64,000 nt of DNA from JAAXHB01 sp965221635 (GTDB lineage: Bacteria; Actinomycetota; Acidimicrobiia; Acidimicrobiales; Aldehydirespiratoraceae), in assembly GCA_965221635.1 (NCBI GenBank), contig OZ244902.1, positions 496,001 through 560,000 of the forward strand, read 5' to 3'. The stretch's first letter is position 1. Every line of letters starts with the position of its first letter. The position numbers and the translations under genes were made by a program. The notes below the pieces were generated by a model that was given only the letters and a program-made list of their open reading frames with translations, ran no database searches and was not told the origin of the DNA. Of the stretch, positions 50,952 to 59,660 are shown in pieces.

Positions 50952-51779
50952 ATGGCAGACACTGTTGATGCGGTGGTGTCCCCACGGTGGGTGGCCGAGA
51001 ATCGAGGTTCGGTGGTGTTGGCCGATGTGCGCTGGTATCTCGATGGTCGCAGCGGGCGCGCCGCCTACGAACGGGGTCACATCCCAGGAGCAAGATTCGT
51101 GGACCTGGACAGCGACCTGTCTGCGCCGCCACGGCCCGGGCACGGGCGTCATCCACTTCCCGAGCCTGAGGACTTCGCCGACGCCATGGGCCGCCTCGGC
51201 ATCGGCGACGACACCGTTGTTGTGGCATATGACGACACGGGAGGCGTGACCGCCGGGCGGCTGTGGTGGATGCTCGATGTGCTCGGGCACCCCGCGGCGG
51301 TGCTCGACGGCGGCATCGACGCCTGGGATGGCGCCTTGGAGACCAACGATCCATCCTGGACGCCCGCACGCTTCACCGCGAAGCCCTGGCCAAGCGGCGC
51401 CACGGTGAGCATCGACGAGATGGAAAGCCTGATCGGCAGCGACGCCACCGTGATGATCGACGCGCGCTCGGAGGAACGCTACGCAGGGCATCCCAATCCT
51501 GTGGACAAGCGTTACGGGCACATTCCCGGCGCGGTGAACATGCCCGCCACCGCCAACCTCGCCTCAGGCCGCCTGCGCACCGCCGATGAGCTGAGAGCCG
51601 ACTACGCCGCCCTGGGCGCAGAGGGCAAGGAAGTGGTGGCCTACTGCGGCAGCGGCGTTTCGGCTTGTTTGGATTTGCTGGCGTTGCGCCAAGCCGGGCT
51701 TCCAGACGGGCGTTTGTTCGTGGGTTCGTGGTCGGCTTGGGGTGGAGATCCAAACCGACCATTGGAAGCCGACCTGTAG
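50952..51779 (+). CDS. two-domain sulfurtransferase (rhodanese / mercaptopyruvate type)
   Basis: The 275-residue protein has two rhodanese domains. The inactive N-terminal domain includes VLADVRWYLDGRSGRAAYER and GHIPGARFVDLDSDLS. The catalytic C-terminal domain has VMIDARSEERYAG, GHIPGAVNMP and the active-site loop VVAYCGSGVSACLDLLAL (Cys). The CGSGVSA loop is typical of SseA-like thiosulfate or 3-mercaptopyruvate sulfurtransferases. It moves sulfane sulfur to cyanide or thiol acceptors. It is a lone plus-strand gene between the protease and the long minus-strand catabolic run. Confidence 0.9.
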   Translation: MADTVDAVVSPRWVAENRGSVVLADVRWYLDGRSGRAAYERGHIPGARFVDLDSDLSAPPRPGHGRHPLPEPEDFADAMGRLGIGDDTVVVAYDDTGGVTAGRLWWMLDVLGHPAAVLDGGIDAWDGALETNDPSWTPARFTAKPWPSGATVSIDEMESLIGSDATVMIDARSEERYAGHPNPVDKRYGHIPGAVNMPATANLASGRLRTADELRADYAALGAEGKEVVAYCGSGVSACLDLLALRQAGLPDGRLFVGSWSAWGGDPNRPLEADL

Positions 51780-51943
51780 GTATCCGCTCCACGCTTGCCA
51801 ATCAAACCCGCCGTTCCCCGAAAGGCGACCGGCGAGCCAAAGGTGAAGGCGAATCCGGCGAGCACCTCCCAGGTGTTCCGCTGGGTCTTGTGCCACAGGA
51901 CCACCCTGAGAGTGCGCTCAGGGCGCGACCCGGTTGGGGCTGC

Positions 51944-53368
51944 TTAGGACTTGAGGGCCTCCAGCAGCGTCGGCCAGGAGTTGGTGTCGCCCGTTGCGCC
52001 AACGGCTTCGGCGATGGACCCACGCTGGGACTCGGAGTACACACAAGCGGCGAGTTCGTGGAACTTGTGCTCCAACTCGGCTGGTGTGAAGGGGTTTTCG
52101 GGCTCGCCCTTGGGGGCCTCCACCCAGCGGCGATGAGTGGCGCCGGAGAAGGTCTTCACCTCGGCCCACGCTCGCCACTGCTGAGGGAATGTGCGGTCGA
52201 TCTCCGGATCAACCCGATAATCCACCCGATCCATCAGTGCCTGAACCCCTGGATCGGCCAAGCGGTGCGGCTGGTACTCGTCGAGCCCGGCCTGGCCGTA
52301 CTGCAACGCCACCGCAGCACCAAAAGGCATGCTGAACTGGGCGTCCACCACCGACTCGGGACGTCGCTTGGCCCCGACAGGTTCGGCCACAATTTCGGTG
52401 GCAACCGACGGAAGGCCGATCACCACCGACTCCACATCGGACGGCGTCACCGAATGCTCGCCGACGATGTGAAGAAGCGCGTCGATGGGGCCTTGCTTGT
52501 AACGACAACAGGCGTGACGCTTGATGCTTGTGGACACAACCTCCAGCGGCCACTGACCATAACCTTCAAGTAGACGTTGAGGCACAGGCGCTTCCGAATA
52601 TGCAGCAAGGAATCCCCGCTTGCCGGAGACCCCGTCGTCGGTGCCGATGAACCCGTCAGCGGCGAGAAGCGCGGCCTCCAGGCCGTTTCGAGCCGCAAGC
52701 GCCGGGTGGAGGCGCTTTGTCCAAGCGCCGTCGCAGAGGAACTCCATACCCCCACAAGCCATCGTGGCCGCTACTCCAAGCGCCCTCGAGAACTTCAAGA
52801 CATCCAAGTCCATCACCGCACCGGCCGCCGCGGCCGCGCCAAGGGCGCCCACGGTGCCGGTTGGATGAAAGTGACGGGCGTAATGGGCAGCAGGGTCAGC
52901 GGCTCGCCCTGCTCGGCACATCACCTCGTATCCCACCACCACGCCACGCACAAATTCCGCGGAACCCCCACCCGCCAGGAAGGTTGCCGCCATCGCCGCG
53001 GGAAACACCACCACCCCGGGATGGGTGGACGAGGCGCTGTGAACGTCGTCGTATTCGATTGAATGCCCGGCCACGGCGTTGGCCATCGTGGCGGTGATCG
53101 TGCCCAAGTTTGTGTCGGGGGCTCCGATCACCGGGAACCCCGACGGGGCCGAGTCGGCGCCGTACCCGCCGCCGATGCGGGCCGCCGCTGTGCGAAACGT
53201 TGCCGCGGAGTCGGTGGTGGACCCGTTGGCGACCACCCCGATGTGATCAAGCAGCAAACACCGCACCGCGTTGAGTTCGGTATGGCTGAGAGAGGCCGTG
53301 TCGATCGACAGAACCGCCTCGACCAGCTTGGCGGTGTTGTTCGCGTCGTTGCTCATTGCAGCCTTCAC
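51944..53368 (-). CDS. MmgE/PrpD family protein
   Basis: The protein (474 residues from GTG 53368, 470 from ATG 53356) belongs to the MmgE/PrpD family: DHIGVVANGSTTDSAATF, VAGHSIEYDDVHSASSTHPG, SRALGVAATMACGGMEFLCD and KRHACCRYKQGPIDALLHI. Family members include 2-methylcitrate dehydratase, cis-aconitate decarboxylase and iminodisuccinate epimerase, so the reaction cannot be fixed from sequence. The GTG overlaps the acyl-CoA dehydrogenase stop (GTGA), whereas the ATG has GAAGG five bases upstream. It is the last gene of the minus-strand cluster. Confidence 0.85.
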   Translation of the reverse strand: MKAAMSNDANNTAKLVEAVLSIDTASLSHTELNAVRCLLLDHIGVVANGSTTDSAATFRTAAARIGGGYGADSAPSGFPVIGAPDTNLGTITATMANAVAGHSIEYDDVHSASSTHPGVVVFPAAMAATFLAGGGSAEFVRGVVVGYEVMCRAGRAADPAAHYARHFHPTGTVGALGAAAAAGAVMDLDVLKFSRALGVAATMACGGMEFLCDGAWTKRLHPALAARNGLEAALLAADGFIGTDDGVSGKRGFLAAYSEAPVPQRLLEGYGQWPLEVVSTSIKRHACCRYKQGPIDALLHIVGEHSVTPSDVESVVIGLPSVATEIVAEPVGAKRRPESVVDAQFSMPFGAAVALQYGQAGLDEYQPHRLADPGVQALMDRVDYRVDPEIDRTFPQQWRAWAEVKTFSGATHRRWVEAPKGEPENPFTPAELEHKFHELAACVYSESQRGSIAEAVGATGDTNSWPTLLEALKS

Positions 53369-54531
53369 CCGCCGGCCTGGCGAGCCCGCCGCAGCAGGCC
53401 CCGTGCGATGAGGGTGCGTTGGATTTCGTTGGTGCCCTCACCGATCGCCATGAGCGGCGCGTCGCGGTAGAGCCGCTCGATCTCCAGCTCGGTGGAGTAT
53501 CCGTAACCGCCGTGGATGCGCATCGCCTCAAGCGAGGCTCGAAGCGCCGCCTCGGATCCGAAGTACTTGGCCATGCCCGCTTCAACATCGGCCCTCAAAC
53601 CGCTGTCGATCCGGCTCGCCGCCCAGCGTGTGAGCAGCCGGGCGGCCTCCAGTTCGGTGGCCATGTCGGCCAGCTTGAGTTGAATCGCCTGAAAGTCGCC
53701 GATGGGACGCCCGAAGGCCTCCCGCTGCTGGGCGTATTCCAACGACACGTCCAGGGCGGCTTGTGCGATGCCCACGCTGCGGGCCGCGATGTTGATGCGG
53801 CCCACCTCAAGCCCGGACATCACTTGCTGAAAGCCTCGACCCTCCACGCCGCCGAGCAAGTTCTCGGCCGGCACACGCACATCGTCAAGCACGATCTCAC
53901 AGGACTCGGGTCCCTTGTAGCCGAGCTTTCCGAGGTCGCGCATAACCTCGAAGCCAGGTGTTGGCTGCTCCACCATGAGCACGCTCATGCCCCGATGGCG
54001 GGGCTCGGCTTCCGGATCGGTTTTAACCAGCACCGGCAGCGGATTGGCGAAGCGGGCGTTGGTGATCCACGTCTTGGCGCCTCGGATCACGTAGGTGTCG
54101 CCGTCGCGGCGGGCCCTGGTGGTGATGCCCTGCAGGTCGCTGCCGGCGCCCGGTTCGGTGAGACCGATCCCGGTTCGACGCTCACCGGTGGCCAGTTCGG
54201 GCAGCCAACGCTGCCTCTGTTCGTCGGTTCCGTGGTTGGCCAGCATCCGGCAGCTCAACGAGTGGCTTCCCAGGATTCCCGCCACGCCCATCCAGCCCAT
54301 CGAGATCTCCTCGAACACCAGGCTCATGGAAACCGTGTCGAGGTCGAGGCCTCCGTATTCCGCGGGGACGGTGATGCCGAACAGGCCCATTTCGGCCATG
54401 GCGGCCACGATCTCGGTGGGATAGCGACCGGCTTGTTCGTATTCACGGGCCACCGGCTTGACCTGCTCGTTCACGAATTTCCGCAACACTTCGCGGAACA
54501 TCTGTTGTTCTTCGTTCAGTTCGAAGTCCAC
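53365..54531 (-). CDS. acyl-CoA dehydrogenase
   Basis: The 388-residue protein has the complete acyl-CoA dehydrogenase fold: MDFELNEEQQMFREVLRKFV, MGLFGITVPAEYGGLDLDTV, the FAD loop TGIGLTEPGAGSDLQGITT and RGAKTWITNA. The C-terminal region has AMRIHGGYGYSTELEIERLY (signature GGYGY) and RDAPLMAIGEGTNEIQRTLI. The catalytic Glu of short/medium-chain enzymes is expected in the last segment (GEGTNEIQ). It introduces an alpha-beta double bond into an acyl-CoA with FAD. It is upstream of, and coupled to, the MmgE/PrpD gene. GTG 54531 is used as start. Confidence 0.92.
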   Translation of the reverse strand: MDFELNEEQQMFREVLRKFVNEQVKPVAREYEQAGRYPTEIVAAMAEMGLFGITVPAEYGGLDLDTVSMSLVFEEISMGWMGVAGILGSHSLSCRMLANHGTDEQRQRWLPELATGERRTGIGLTEPGAGSDLQGITTRARRDGDTYVIRGAKTWITNARFANPLPVLVKTDPEAEPRHRGMSVLMVEQPTPGFEVMRDLGKLGYKGPESCEIVLDDVRVPAENLLGGVEGRGFQQVMSGLEVGRINIAARSVGIAQAALDVSLEYAQQREAFGRPIGDFQAIQLKLADMATELEAARLLTRWAASRIDSGLRADVEAGMAKYFGSEAALRASLEAMRIHGGYGYSTELEIERLYRDAPLMAIGEGTNEIQRTLIARGLLRRARQAGG

Positions 54532-54709
54532 TCCTGCACCATCCTCTGCTGGTTCAAATCTCAGACCGTCGCCCCGCTCGGGCCGTCGGCCTCCGGTCGC
54601 AAACCTGGACTCTACGAGTTGCCACTCGGGCCGGTGAGGCCTCGTGGAGCGAGACCGAACCTTCCGGCTTCGGCGGGTTCACCTCACCGGCGGGTGGTGG
54701 AGATCGGGG

Positions 54710-55108
54710 CTAGGTGACGGCGATCACGTCTATCTCTATGAGCATCCCTTCGATGGCGAAGTTGCTCACCTCCACCATCGTGGAAACCGGCAGACGACCC
54801 GGCTCGAAGAACTCGTTGCGAGTCTCGCGCACGGGCCACTTGTGATTGTCAATGTCACGCAAGTACACGGTCATGTCACAAATGTCATCAAGGGTGGCAT
54901 CGGCCGCGGCGAGTTCCTTCTCGATCAGCCGGAAACACTCGCGGGTCTGCTCACAGATGTCGTCGGACACCATCTTCAGATCGGGGCCCACCGCCGCCAT
55001 GCCGGCCACGAAGATGATGCTCTGCGGGTTGGTGAACTTCACCACGTGGCTGTAACTGCGCGGCCCGGAATCCCACAGGCCCTCCGGGTTGATCACTTGT
55101 TTCGGCAT
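54710..55108 (-). CDS. Rid family (YjgF/YER057c/UK114) protein lacking the canonical Arg
   Basis: The 132-residue trimeric-fold protein has IIFVAGMAAVGPDLKMVSDD, ICEQTRECFRLIEKELAAAD and the C-terminal LPVSTMVEVSNFAIEGMLIE. Canonical RidA imine deaminases carry an essential Arg (Arg105 of RidA) in the ...xRSxVxV segment. Here the position reads PVSTMVEV without Arg, placing the protein in one of the Rid groups of unknown activity. GGAGGT precedes ATG 55108. It is transcribed with an amidinotransferase-fold hydrolase immediately upstream. A second Rid protein is encoded at 62209-62664. Confidence 0.87.
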   Translation of the reverse strand: MPKQVINPEGLWDSGPRSYSHVVKFTNPQSIIFVAGMAAVGPDLKMVSDDICEQTRECFRLIEKELAAADATLDDICDMTVYLRDIDNHKWPVRETRNEFFEPGRLPVSTMVEVSNFAIEGMLIEIDVIAVT

Positions 55109-55134
55109 TCGCCTACCTCCTATTGCCGCCCGGG

Positions 55135-55170
55135 TGTTGCGCTCCGGATGTTGCGCCCCGCGTGTTGCGC
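55135..55170. repeat. three-copy 14-bp repeat
   Basis: TGTTGCGC occurs at 55135, 55149 and 55163, a 14-bp period, in the 88-bp gap between the first deiminase-like gene and the Rid gene. It is short and may be chance, but falls in the leader of the Rid gene. Confidence 0.4.
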
Positions 55171-55196
55171 GGTCGTGAGTCTTCGGGCCCTCAGTT

Positions 55197-56375
55197 CTAA
55201 GGATCGGTGGAGTAGGGGCCCTTCTCGCGCCAGATCTGGCCGGTGGAGCAATGCAGGCCGCCGCCTTCCTTCATGAACTCCGAGTAGGGCACCTCGATCA
55301 CCTCAACACCGGCGGCGCGCACCTTGGCGATGCTGGCCTGGGCTTCGGCGTGCATGATCACCAACCCGGGCTCCACCAGCATCACGTTGGCCGGAGCGAA
55401 CTGTGCCTGCTCGGAGAACTCCACCTCCACCATCTCGTAGCCACGTTTGCGCAGCCACTCCAACGTGGTGAAATCCAAACCCGCCGGGTAGGCGATCACC
55501 TTGCGGTGATCCAGCGGCGCCAGGTACAGATCGGGATGATGACCAACCCCGCTAGGGGCGTGGTAGTAGCGGTCGCCGGGAAACTCGATGTGCAGGAACG
55601 TCATTTCGTTGACTTCCAGGCCGGCGGATCGGGCCACCACCGGTTTCATTTGTGCCAGGCCTTCGTCGTTGAACGCCATGCCGTTGCCGCTCACGAACAC
55701 GTCCTCGGCCAAAAAGTGGCACGGCCCTATCTCGAAGATGCCAACCCCGGTGACGGCGCACAGCACCGGCACTCCGAGCCTTGTCCAAGCCCACAGCGCC
55801 AGGTACTCGGCCCTGCCGTAGGCCAGAGGTTGCACACCCCGCTTGGGAAGCACCGACCCGCCGCGCAACACGAACAGCTCCGCGGTGGCCCACGTGCTCT
55901 TGGCCGGGCCGAAGGCGCTCACCGGGGGATCCGGGAACGCCACCCTGTGAACCACCACACCGCAGGACTCCAACGCCTGCTCGTAGGCGAGGCTCTGGTC
56001 GATCATTTTGGGAATGTCGATGCTGTCGTACTCGTCCGCCATTCGCGGGAAATACTCGGGATCAAGGTGCTGATACTCGAACTTCTCGGATTCGGTGATC
56101 TCGGTGAGCGCCACCTCGCGCAAACGTCCAATGCCGTTCTTGCCGCATTCACGTCCCCAGATCTGCGGGTAAACCTCGAGGTGGTCGAGGTGGTGCCACA
56201 CGTCGATGCTGGGCGCCTTGCCCTTGACGTAACCGGGCATCTGCTCCAGCGAGAAGTCCCCGTCTCGAAGTCGCCGCTGAGTGTCACGAATGCGCGCCTC
56301 GTACACCTCGGGCATCTCGGGCACTCCGGGCACCGGTGCAAACACGGCCTGCTCGTCGATCGTGTGAAGGGTCAT
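55197..56375 (-). CDS. amidinotransferase-fold hydrolase (arginine/dimethylarginine deiminase-like), copy 1
   Basis: The 392-residue protein has the beta/alpha-propeller guanidino-enzyme signature. The acidic-loop motif HFLAEDVFVSGNGMAFNDEG corresponds to EGGDV in arginine deiminases. A catalytic-type His lies in VGHHPDLYLAPLDH and the nucleophilic Cys in the C-terminal EGGGLHCSTGQIW. Arginine deiminase, dimethylarginine hydrolase and amidinotransferases share this fold. The N-terminal ~120 residues (VWHHLDHLEVYPQIWGRECG) are not typical of them, so the substrate may differ. It is roughly 55-60% identical by eye to the gene at 58422-59576. GAAAGGAG supports ATG 56375. Confidence 0.8.
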   Translation of the reverse strand: MTLHTIDEQAVFAPVPGVPEMPEVYEARIRDTQRRLRDGDFSLEQMPGYVKGKAPSIDVWHHLDHLEVYPQIWGRECGKNGIGRLREVALTEITESEKFEYQHLDPEYFPRMADEYDSIDIPKMIDQSLAYEQALESCGVVVHRVAFPDPPVSAFGPAKSTWATAELFVLRGGSVLPKRGVQPLAYGRAEYLALWAWTRLGVPVLCAVTGVGIFEIGPCHFLAEDVFVSGNGMAFNDEGLAQMKPVVARSAGLEVNEMTFLHIEFPGDRYYHAPSGVGHHPDLYLAPLDHRKVIAYPAGLDFTTLEWLRKRGYEMVEVEFSEQAQFAPANVMLVEPGLVIMHAEAQASIAKVRAAGVEVIEVPYSEFMKEGGGLHCSTGQIWREKGPYSTDP

Positions 56376-56399
56376 CGCATTCTCCTTTCGGGGATCGTT

Positions 56400-57152
56400 C
56401 TAGAAGATCCCACCGGTCACCGACAGCGCCTCCGCGGTTATGCAAGACGACATGTCCGAACAAAGAAACACCACCGCATCGGCCACATCCGAAGGCGCCA
56501 CCAGGCGGCCCAACGCGGTGCGGGCCACGATCCTCTCCTGCACCTGCTCAAGGGACATGCCGTAGCGGCGGGCGTCGCGGGCCATGGTGTCGGTGTTCAT
56601 CTGGGACTCCACCGCGCCCGGACACACCGCGTTCACTCGTATCCCGAGCGGGCCGACCTCCCGCGCCAGCGACTGGGTGAACCCGATAACCCCGAACTTG
56701 GAAGCGCAGTAGGCGGCGAACTCGGGCTCTCCTCGAACACCGCCAATCGAGGAAATGTTGACGATCCGGCCATCACCGGCTTCGCCCATCAACGCAACGA
56801 AGGCCTTGCACACCAGGTAAACCCCGGTGAGGTTCACATCCAAGGTGTGCTGCCAGTCGCCGGGGTTCAACTCGGCAACCGATCCGAATCGGGCCACTGC
56901 CGCGGTGTTCACCAGCACAGACACCGGCCCGTGAGCGGCCCAGCACGCCGCGGCGCCCGCCTGGGTGTGATCGGCGTCGGCCACGTTCACCTGCCGGGCC
57001 GAGAACCCCGACTCGCGGGCCCACTCCAGGGCTTCGTCGCTGAGGTCCCACACCTCCACCGCCGCACCATGGTCGGCGAGCCTGCGACACACCACCCCGC
57101 CGATGTCCCCGGCGCCGGTGACCACCGCGCGATGCCCCTCAAGCAACCGCAT
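56400..57152 (-). CDS. short-chain dehydrogenase/reductase
   Basis: The 250-residue protein has the SDR cofactor motif VVTGAGDIGGVVCRRLADHG, the NTAA motif (VLVNTAAVARFGS), the catalytic Ser in IVNISSIGG and Tyr-Lys in AAYCASKFGVIGFTQSLARE. The tail is CSDMSSCITAEALSVTGG-IF. It is an NAD(P)-dependent alcohol/ketone oxidoreductase of the FabG-like group. ATG 57152 (MRLLEGHRAVVTG) is clear; residues encoded upstream to 57359 overlap the next gene and are not SDR-like. The second Gly of the usual TGxxxGIG is present with Gly-Gly after Ile (IGG), a minor variation. Confidence 0.9.
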   Translation of the reverse strand: MRLLEGHRAVVTGAGDIGGVVCRRLADHGAAVEVWDLSDEALEWARESGFSARQVNVADADHTQAGAAACWAAHGPVSVLVNTAAVARFGSVAELNPGDWQHTLDVNLTGVYLVCKAFVALMGEAGDGRIVNISSIGGVRGEPEFAAYCASKFGVIGFTQSLAREVGPLGIRVNAVCPGAVESQMNTDTMARDARRYGMSLEQVQERIVARTALGRLVAPSDVADAVVFLCSDMSSCITAEALSVTGGIF

Positions 57153-57216
57153 CAGCGCAACCTCAGCGGCACGCCGCGGTTGCCCAAGCCGAGTCGTGCG
57201 GGCTGTGGCAGAACCG

Positions 57217-58335
57217 TCACGAGGCCACGCCAACGGGCTGGGCGCCAGGCGTGACAACGGCGCCACCAACCGGCGACGTGCGCAGCTTGGGAGCCACTTC
57301 GGCCATGAACAACTCGTGTGAGCGTCGCACCTGCTCCCAGGGAAGCTCACCGAAGGCAAACTCGCCGATGAACACGTTCACACCGAATCGCTCCCGCACA
57401 TAGGACAACTTTTCGAGAACCGTTTCGGGGGTGCCGTGAATGAAGCGCAGCTCCGCCGCGGACTTGGGAACGTCGCCACGTATTGCCGCCAGGCGCTCCA
57501 ACGACGCCGAGGTTGCTGCGCGAACCTTTGAGTCACCGGCGTTGTGGGAGCGCCAACGCTCCTCCTCAAACAGTGATAGCTGACGCAGGAAGTGGTCGTA
57601 GGCCAACGTTTTGGCCTCGGCGTCGGTTTCGGTTACCACTATGGACACCAGGTAGCCCACCCGGCGCTGCTCATCGGGGATGCCGGCCTCGTCGCAACCT
57701 CGCCGGTACTCGGCGAACACGCCGTCGTACAGCTCGATGTTGGCCAACGCGAACCCACCGATGCCATATCCCTGTTTGCCGTACTCGTACGCGGAAGCCG
57801 CGGTGTTGGTGGGAATCCATATCGGCGGGTGCGGCTGCTGCAGTGGCCGCCACGGAAGGTCAACGTCCACGTACTGCCAGTAATCCCCAACAAACGAGAA
57901 CGGCTCGTTGCTGGTGAGCGCCTTGAGAAGTATCTCCAGCCCCTCACGAAAACGCGGAATGTCACTGTGGGTGGAAATGCCGTACGCCGAATGCTCATGC
58001 GGTGTGATTCCCCGACCCACACCGATTTCGAGCCGCCCGCCCGACATGTGATCAAGGATCAGCATCTCCTCGGCCACTCGCAGCGGCTGACTGATCGGCA
58101 ACAGGATCACCATCGGGCCAAAACGAATGCGCGTGGAGTTCTGGGCCACCACCGCCAGCGACAGCGCCTGCGACGGCGACATCGAGAAGCGGCCCGTGAA
58201 ATGGTGCTCGGTGGTGAAGAAGTAGTCGTAACCCAACTCGTCGGCGAGCCGCACCTCGGCCGCGAATTCGTCCAGGCGTTGCTGGGGGCTCACCGTTTCC
58301 TTCTCGGCGATGTGGGTGAAGGTTGCGAATTTCAT
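57217..58335 (-). CDS. LLM class flavin-dependent oxidoreductase (bacterial luciferase-like), copy 1
   Basis: The 372-residue protein is a luciferase-like TIM-barrel oxidoreductase: MKFATFTHIAEKETVSPQQR, YDYFFTTEHHFTGRFSMSPS, RIRFGPMVILLPISQPLRVA and MSGGRLEIGVGRGITPHEHS. The PPIWIPTNTAASAYEYGKQG segment also fits. The EHHF motif is typical of FMN-dependent monooxygenases that act on alkanes or small substrates. GAAAGG lies before ATG 58335. It lies between the two deiminase-like genes. Confidence 0.9.
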   Translation of the reverse strand: MKFATFTHIAEKETVSPQQRLDEFAAEVRLADELGYDYFFTTEHHFTGRFSMSPSQALSLAVVAQNSTRIRFGPMVILLPISQPLRVAEEMLILDHMSGGRLEIGVGRGITPHEHSAYGISTHSDIPRFREGLEILLKALTSNEPFSFVGDYWQYVDVDLPWRPLQQPHPPIWIPTNTAASAYEYGKQGYGIGGFALANIELYDGVFAEYRRGCDEAGIPDEQRRVGYLVSIVVTETDAEAKTLAYDHFLRQLSLFEEERWRSHNAGDSKVRAATSASLERLAAIRGDVPKSAAELRFIHGTPETVLEKLSYVRERFGVNVFIGEFAFGELPWEQVRRSHELFMAEVAPKLRTSPVGGAVVTPGAQPVGVAS

Positions 58336-58421
58336 GCTGGGGCCTTTCGATGCGCCGTCGTGTGCGCCGGCTTCACTGAACCCGTCCCAAGCCTGCGTGT
58401 CGGCGTGGCGTCGGATTCCGG

Positions 58422-59576
58422 TTAGGAGGGGCGGTCACCGCTGTAGGGGCCCTTGTCGCGCAGAATCCGCATGGTGGAACAGTGCAGGCCTCCGCCTATG
58501 CGCAGGAACTCCGAGTAGGGAGTTTCGATCACCTCTACCCCGGCCTTCCGCACCGCGGCCACAGCCTCGGGGGCCTCCGCGTGCATGATGACCAGCCCGG
58601 GCTCGATTTGCATCACGTTGGCTGGGGCGTAGAGGCGCTGCTCGGCGATGTCGGTTGTGACGATCGTGTACCCCCGCTTGCGAAGCCATTCGAAGGTTCG
58701 AAAATCCAAGCCCGGCGGGTAGCAGATCACCTTGTCCACGTCGAGTGCGCCCAGCACCATGTCGGGATGATGAGACTGACCGGTTCGTGGGTTGAAGTAG
58801 ATGTTGCCAGGGAAGTTGATCACCAAAGTGGTGAGGTCGTCGGGATCAAGCTCCGATGAGCGGGCCACCACAGGCAGCAACTGATCCAGGCCCTCCTGGT
58901 TGAACGCCAAGCCCCGCCCGGCGACGAACACGTCCTCCGCCAACCAGAAGCAAGGCCCGGCCTCGCACACACCGGTGCCGGTGATTGTGGCCACCGGAGG
59001 GATCCCCAGACGTGAGAACGCCCACAACGCGAAGTACTCGGCACGACCGGTGCCGAAGGGGCTGATGGCGACCTTCTCGATCACCGACCCGCCGCGCACC
59101 ACCAGAAGTTCGTTGGCGGCCCAGGTGCCTCGCATCGGCCCGAACGCGCCCACCGCCGGCTGAGGAAAGTCGATGCGTCGCACAACCACGCCGCACTGTT
59201 CGAGCTTCTCCTGATACTCCAGGCTTTGGTCTCGCATGCGGGAAATGTCGAGATCGTCGTGACTTAGCCCCATGGTGGGGAAATACTCGGGATCGTCGTC
59301 GTAAAGCGGGAAGCGCTCGGACTCTGTGATGTTCACCAGTGCTACTTCACGCAGCCGTCCTATGCCGTTGGCGCCGCAGTGTCTTCCGTAGATCTTCGGG
59401 TAGATCTCCAGGTAATCCAGTTCGTGCCAAGTGTCCACGCTGGGGGGTTGGCCGGGCACGTAACCCGGCATCTCCTCCAGTGTGAAGCCCTCGGAGGCCA
59501 GTTCCCGTTGGGTGGCTGCGATTCGCTGCTGCCATACGTGAGGAAGAGGCGGAGTCTTTGCTGTGGATGACGCCAT
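58422..59576 (-). CDS. amidinotransferase-fold hydrolase (arginine/dimethylarginine deiminase-like), copy 2
   Basis: The 384-residue protein is a full-length paralog of the one at 55197-56375. It has TWHELDYLEIYPKIYGRHCG, CFWLAEDVFVAGRGLAFNQE (acidic loop), QSHHPDMVLGALDVDKVI (His), GLDFRTFEWLRKRGYTIV and the nucleophile segment IGGGLHCSTMRILRDKGPYS. All three catalytic-type positions are kept in both copies, so both should be active, perhaps on different guanidino substrates or as a hetero-oligomer (inference). It lies between a CaiB-type gene upstream and an LLM gene downstream on the minus strand. Confidence 0.8.
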   Translation of the reverse strand: MASSTAKTPPLPHVWQQRIAATQRELASEGFTLEEMPGYVPGQPPSVDTWHELDYLEIYPKIYGRHCGANGIGRLREVALVNITESERFPLYDDDPEYFPTMGLSHDDLDISRMRDQSLEYQEKLEQCGVVVRRIDFPQPAVGAFGPMRGTWAANELLVVRGGSVIEKVAISPFGTGRAEYFALWAFSRLGIPPVATITGTGVCEAGPCFWLAEDVFVAGRGLAFNQEGLDQLLPVVARSSELDPDDLTTLVINFPGNIYFNPRTGQSHHPDMVLGALDVDKVICYPPGLDFRTFEWLRKRGYTIVTTDIAEQRLYAPANVMQIEPGLVIMHAEAPEAVAAVRKAGVEVIETPYSEFLRIGGGLHCSTMRILRDKGPYSGDRPS

Positions 59577-59660
59577 GGCGAGTTCCCCCGGTGGGTTGCC
59601 GATGGCGGCGATGCTAAGCAGCGGGCACTTTCGGGTGCTAACCGGGCGCGGGAGCGCGGA

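Noticed and set aside
55251..57254. 667-codon open frame on the plus strand opposite the deiminase, SDR and neighbouring genes
   Set aside because: It is an antisense shadow caused by third-position GC bias; the minus-strand genes have clear families and the plus translation is His/Arg/Val-rich without domains.
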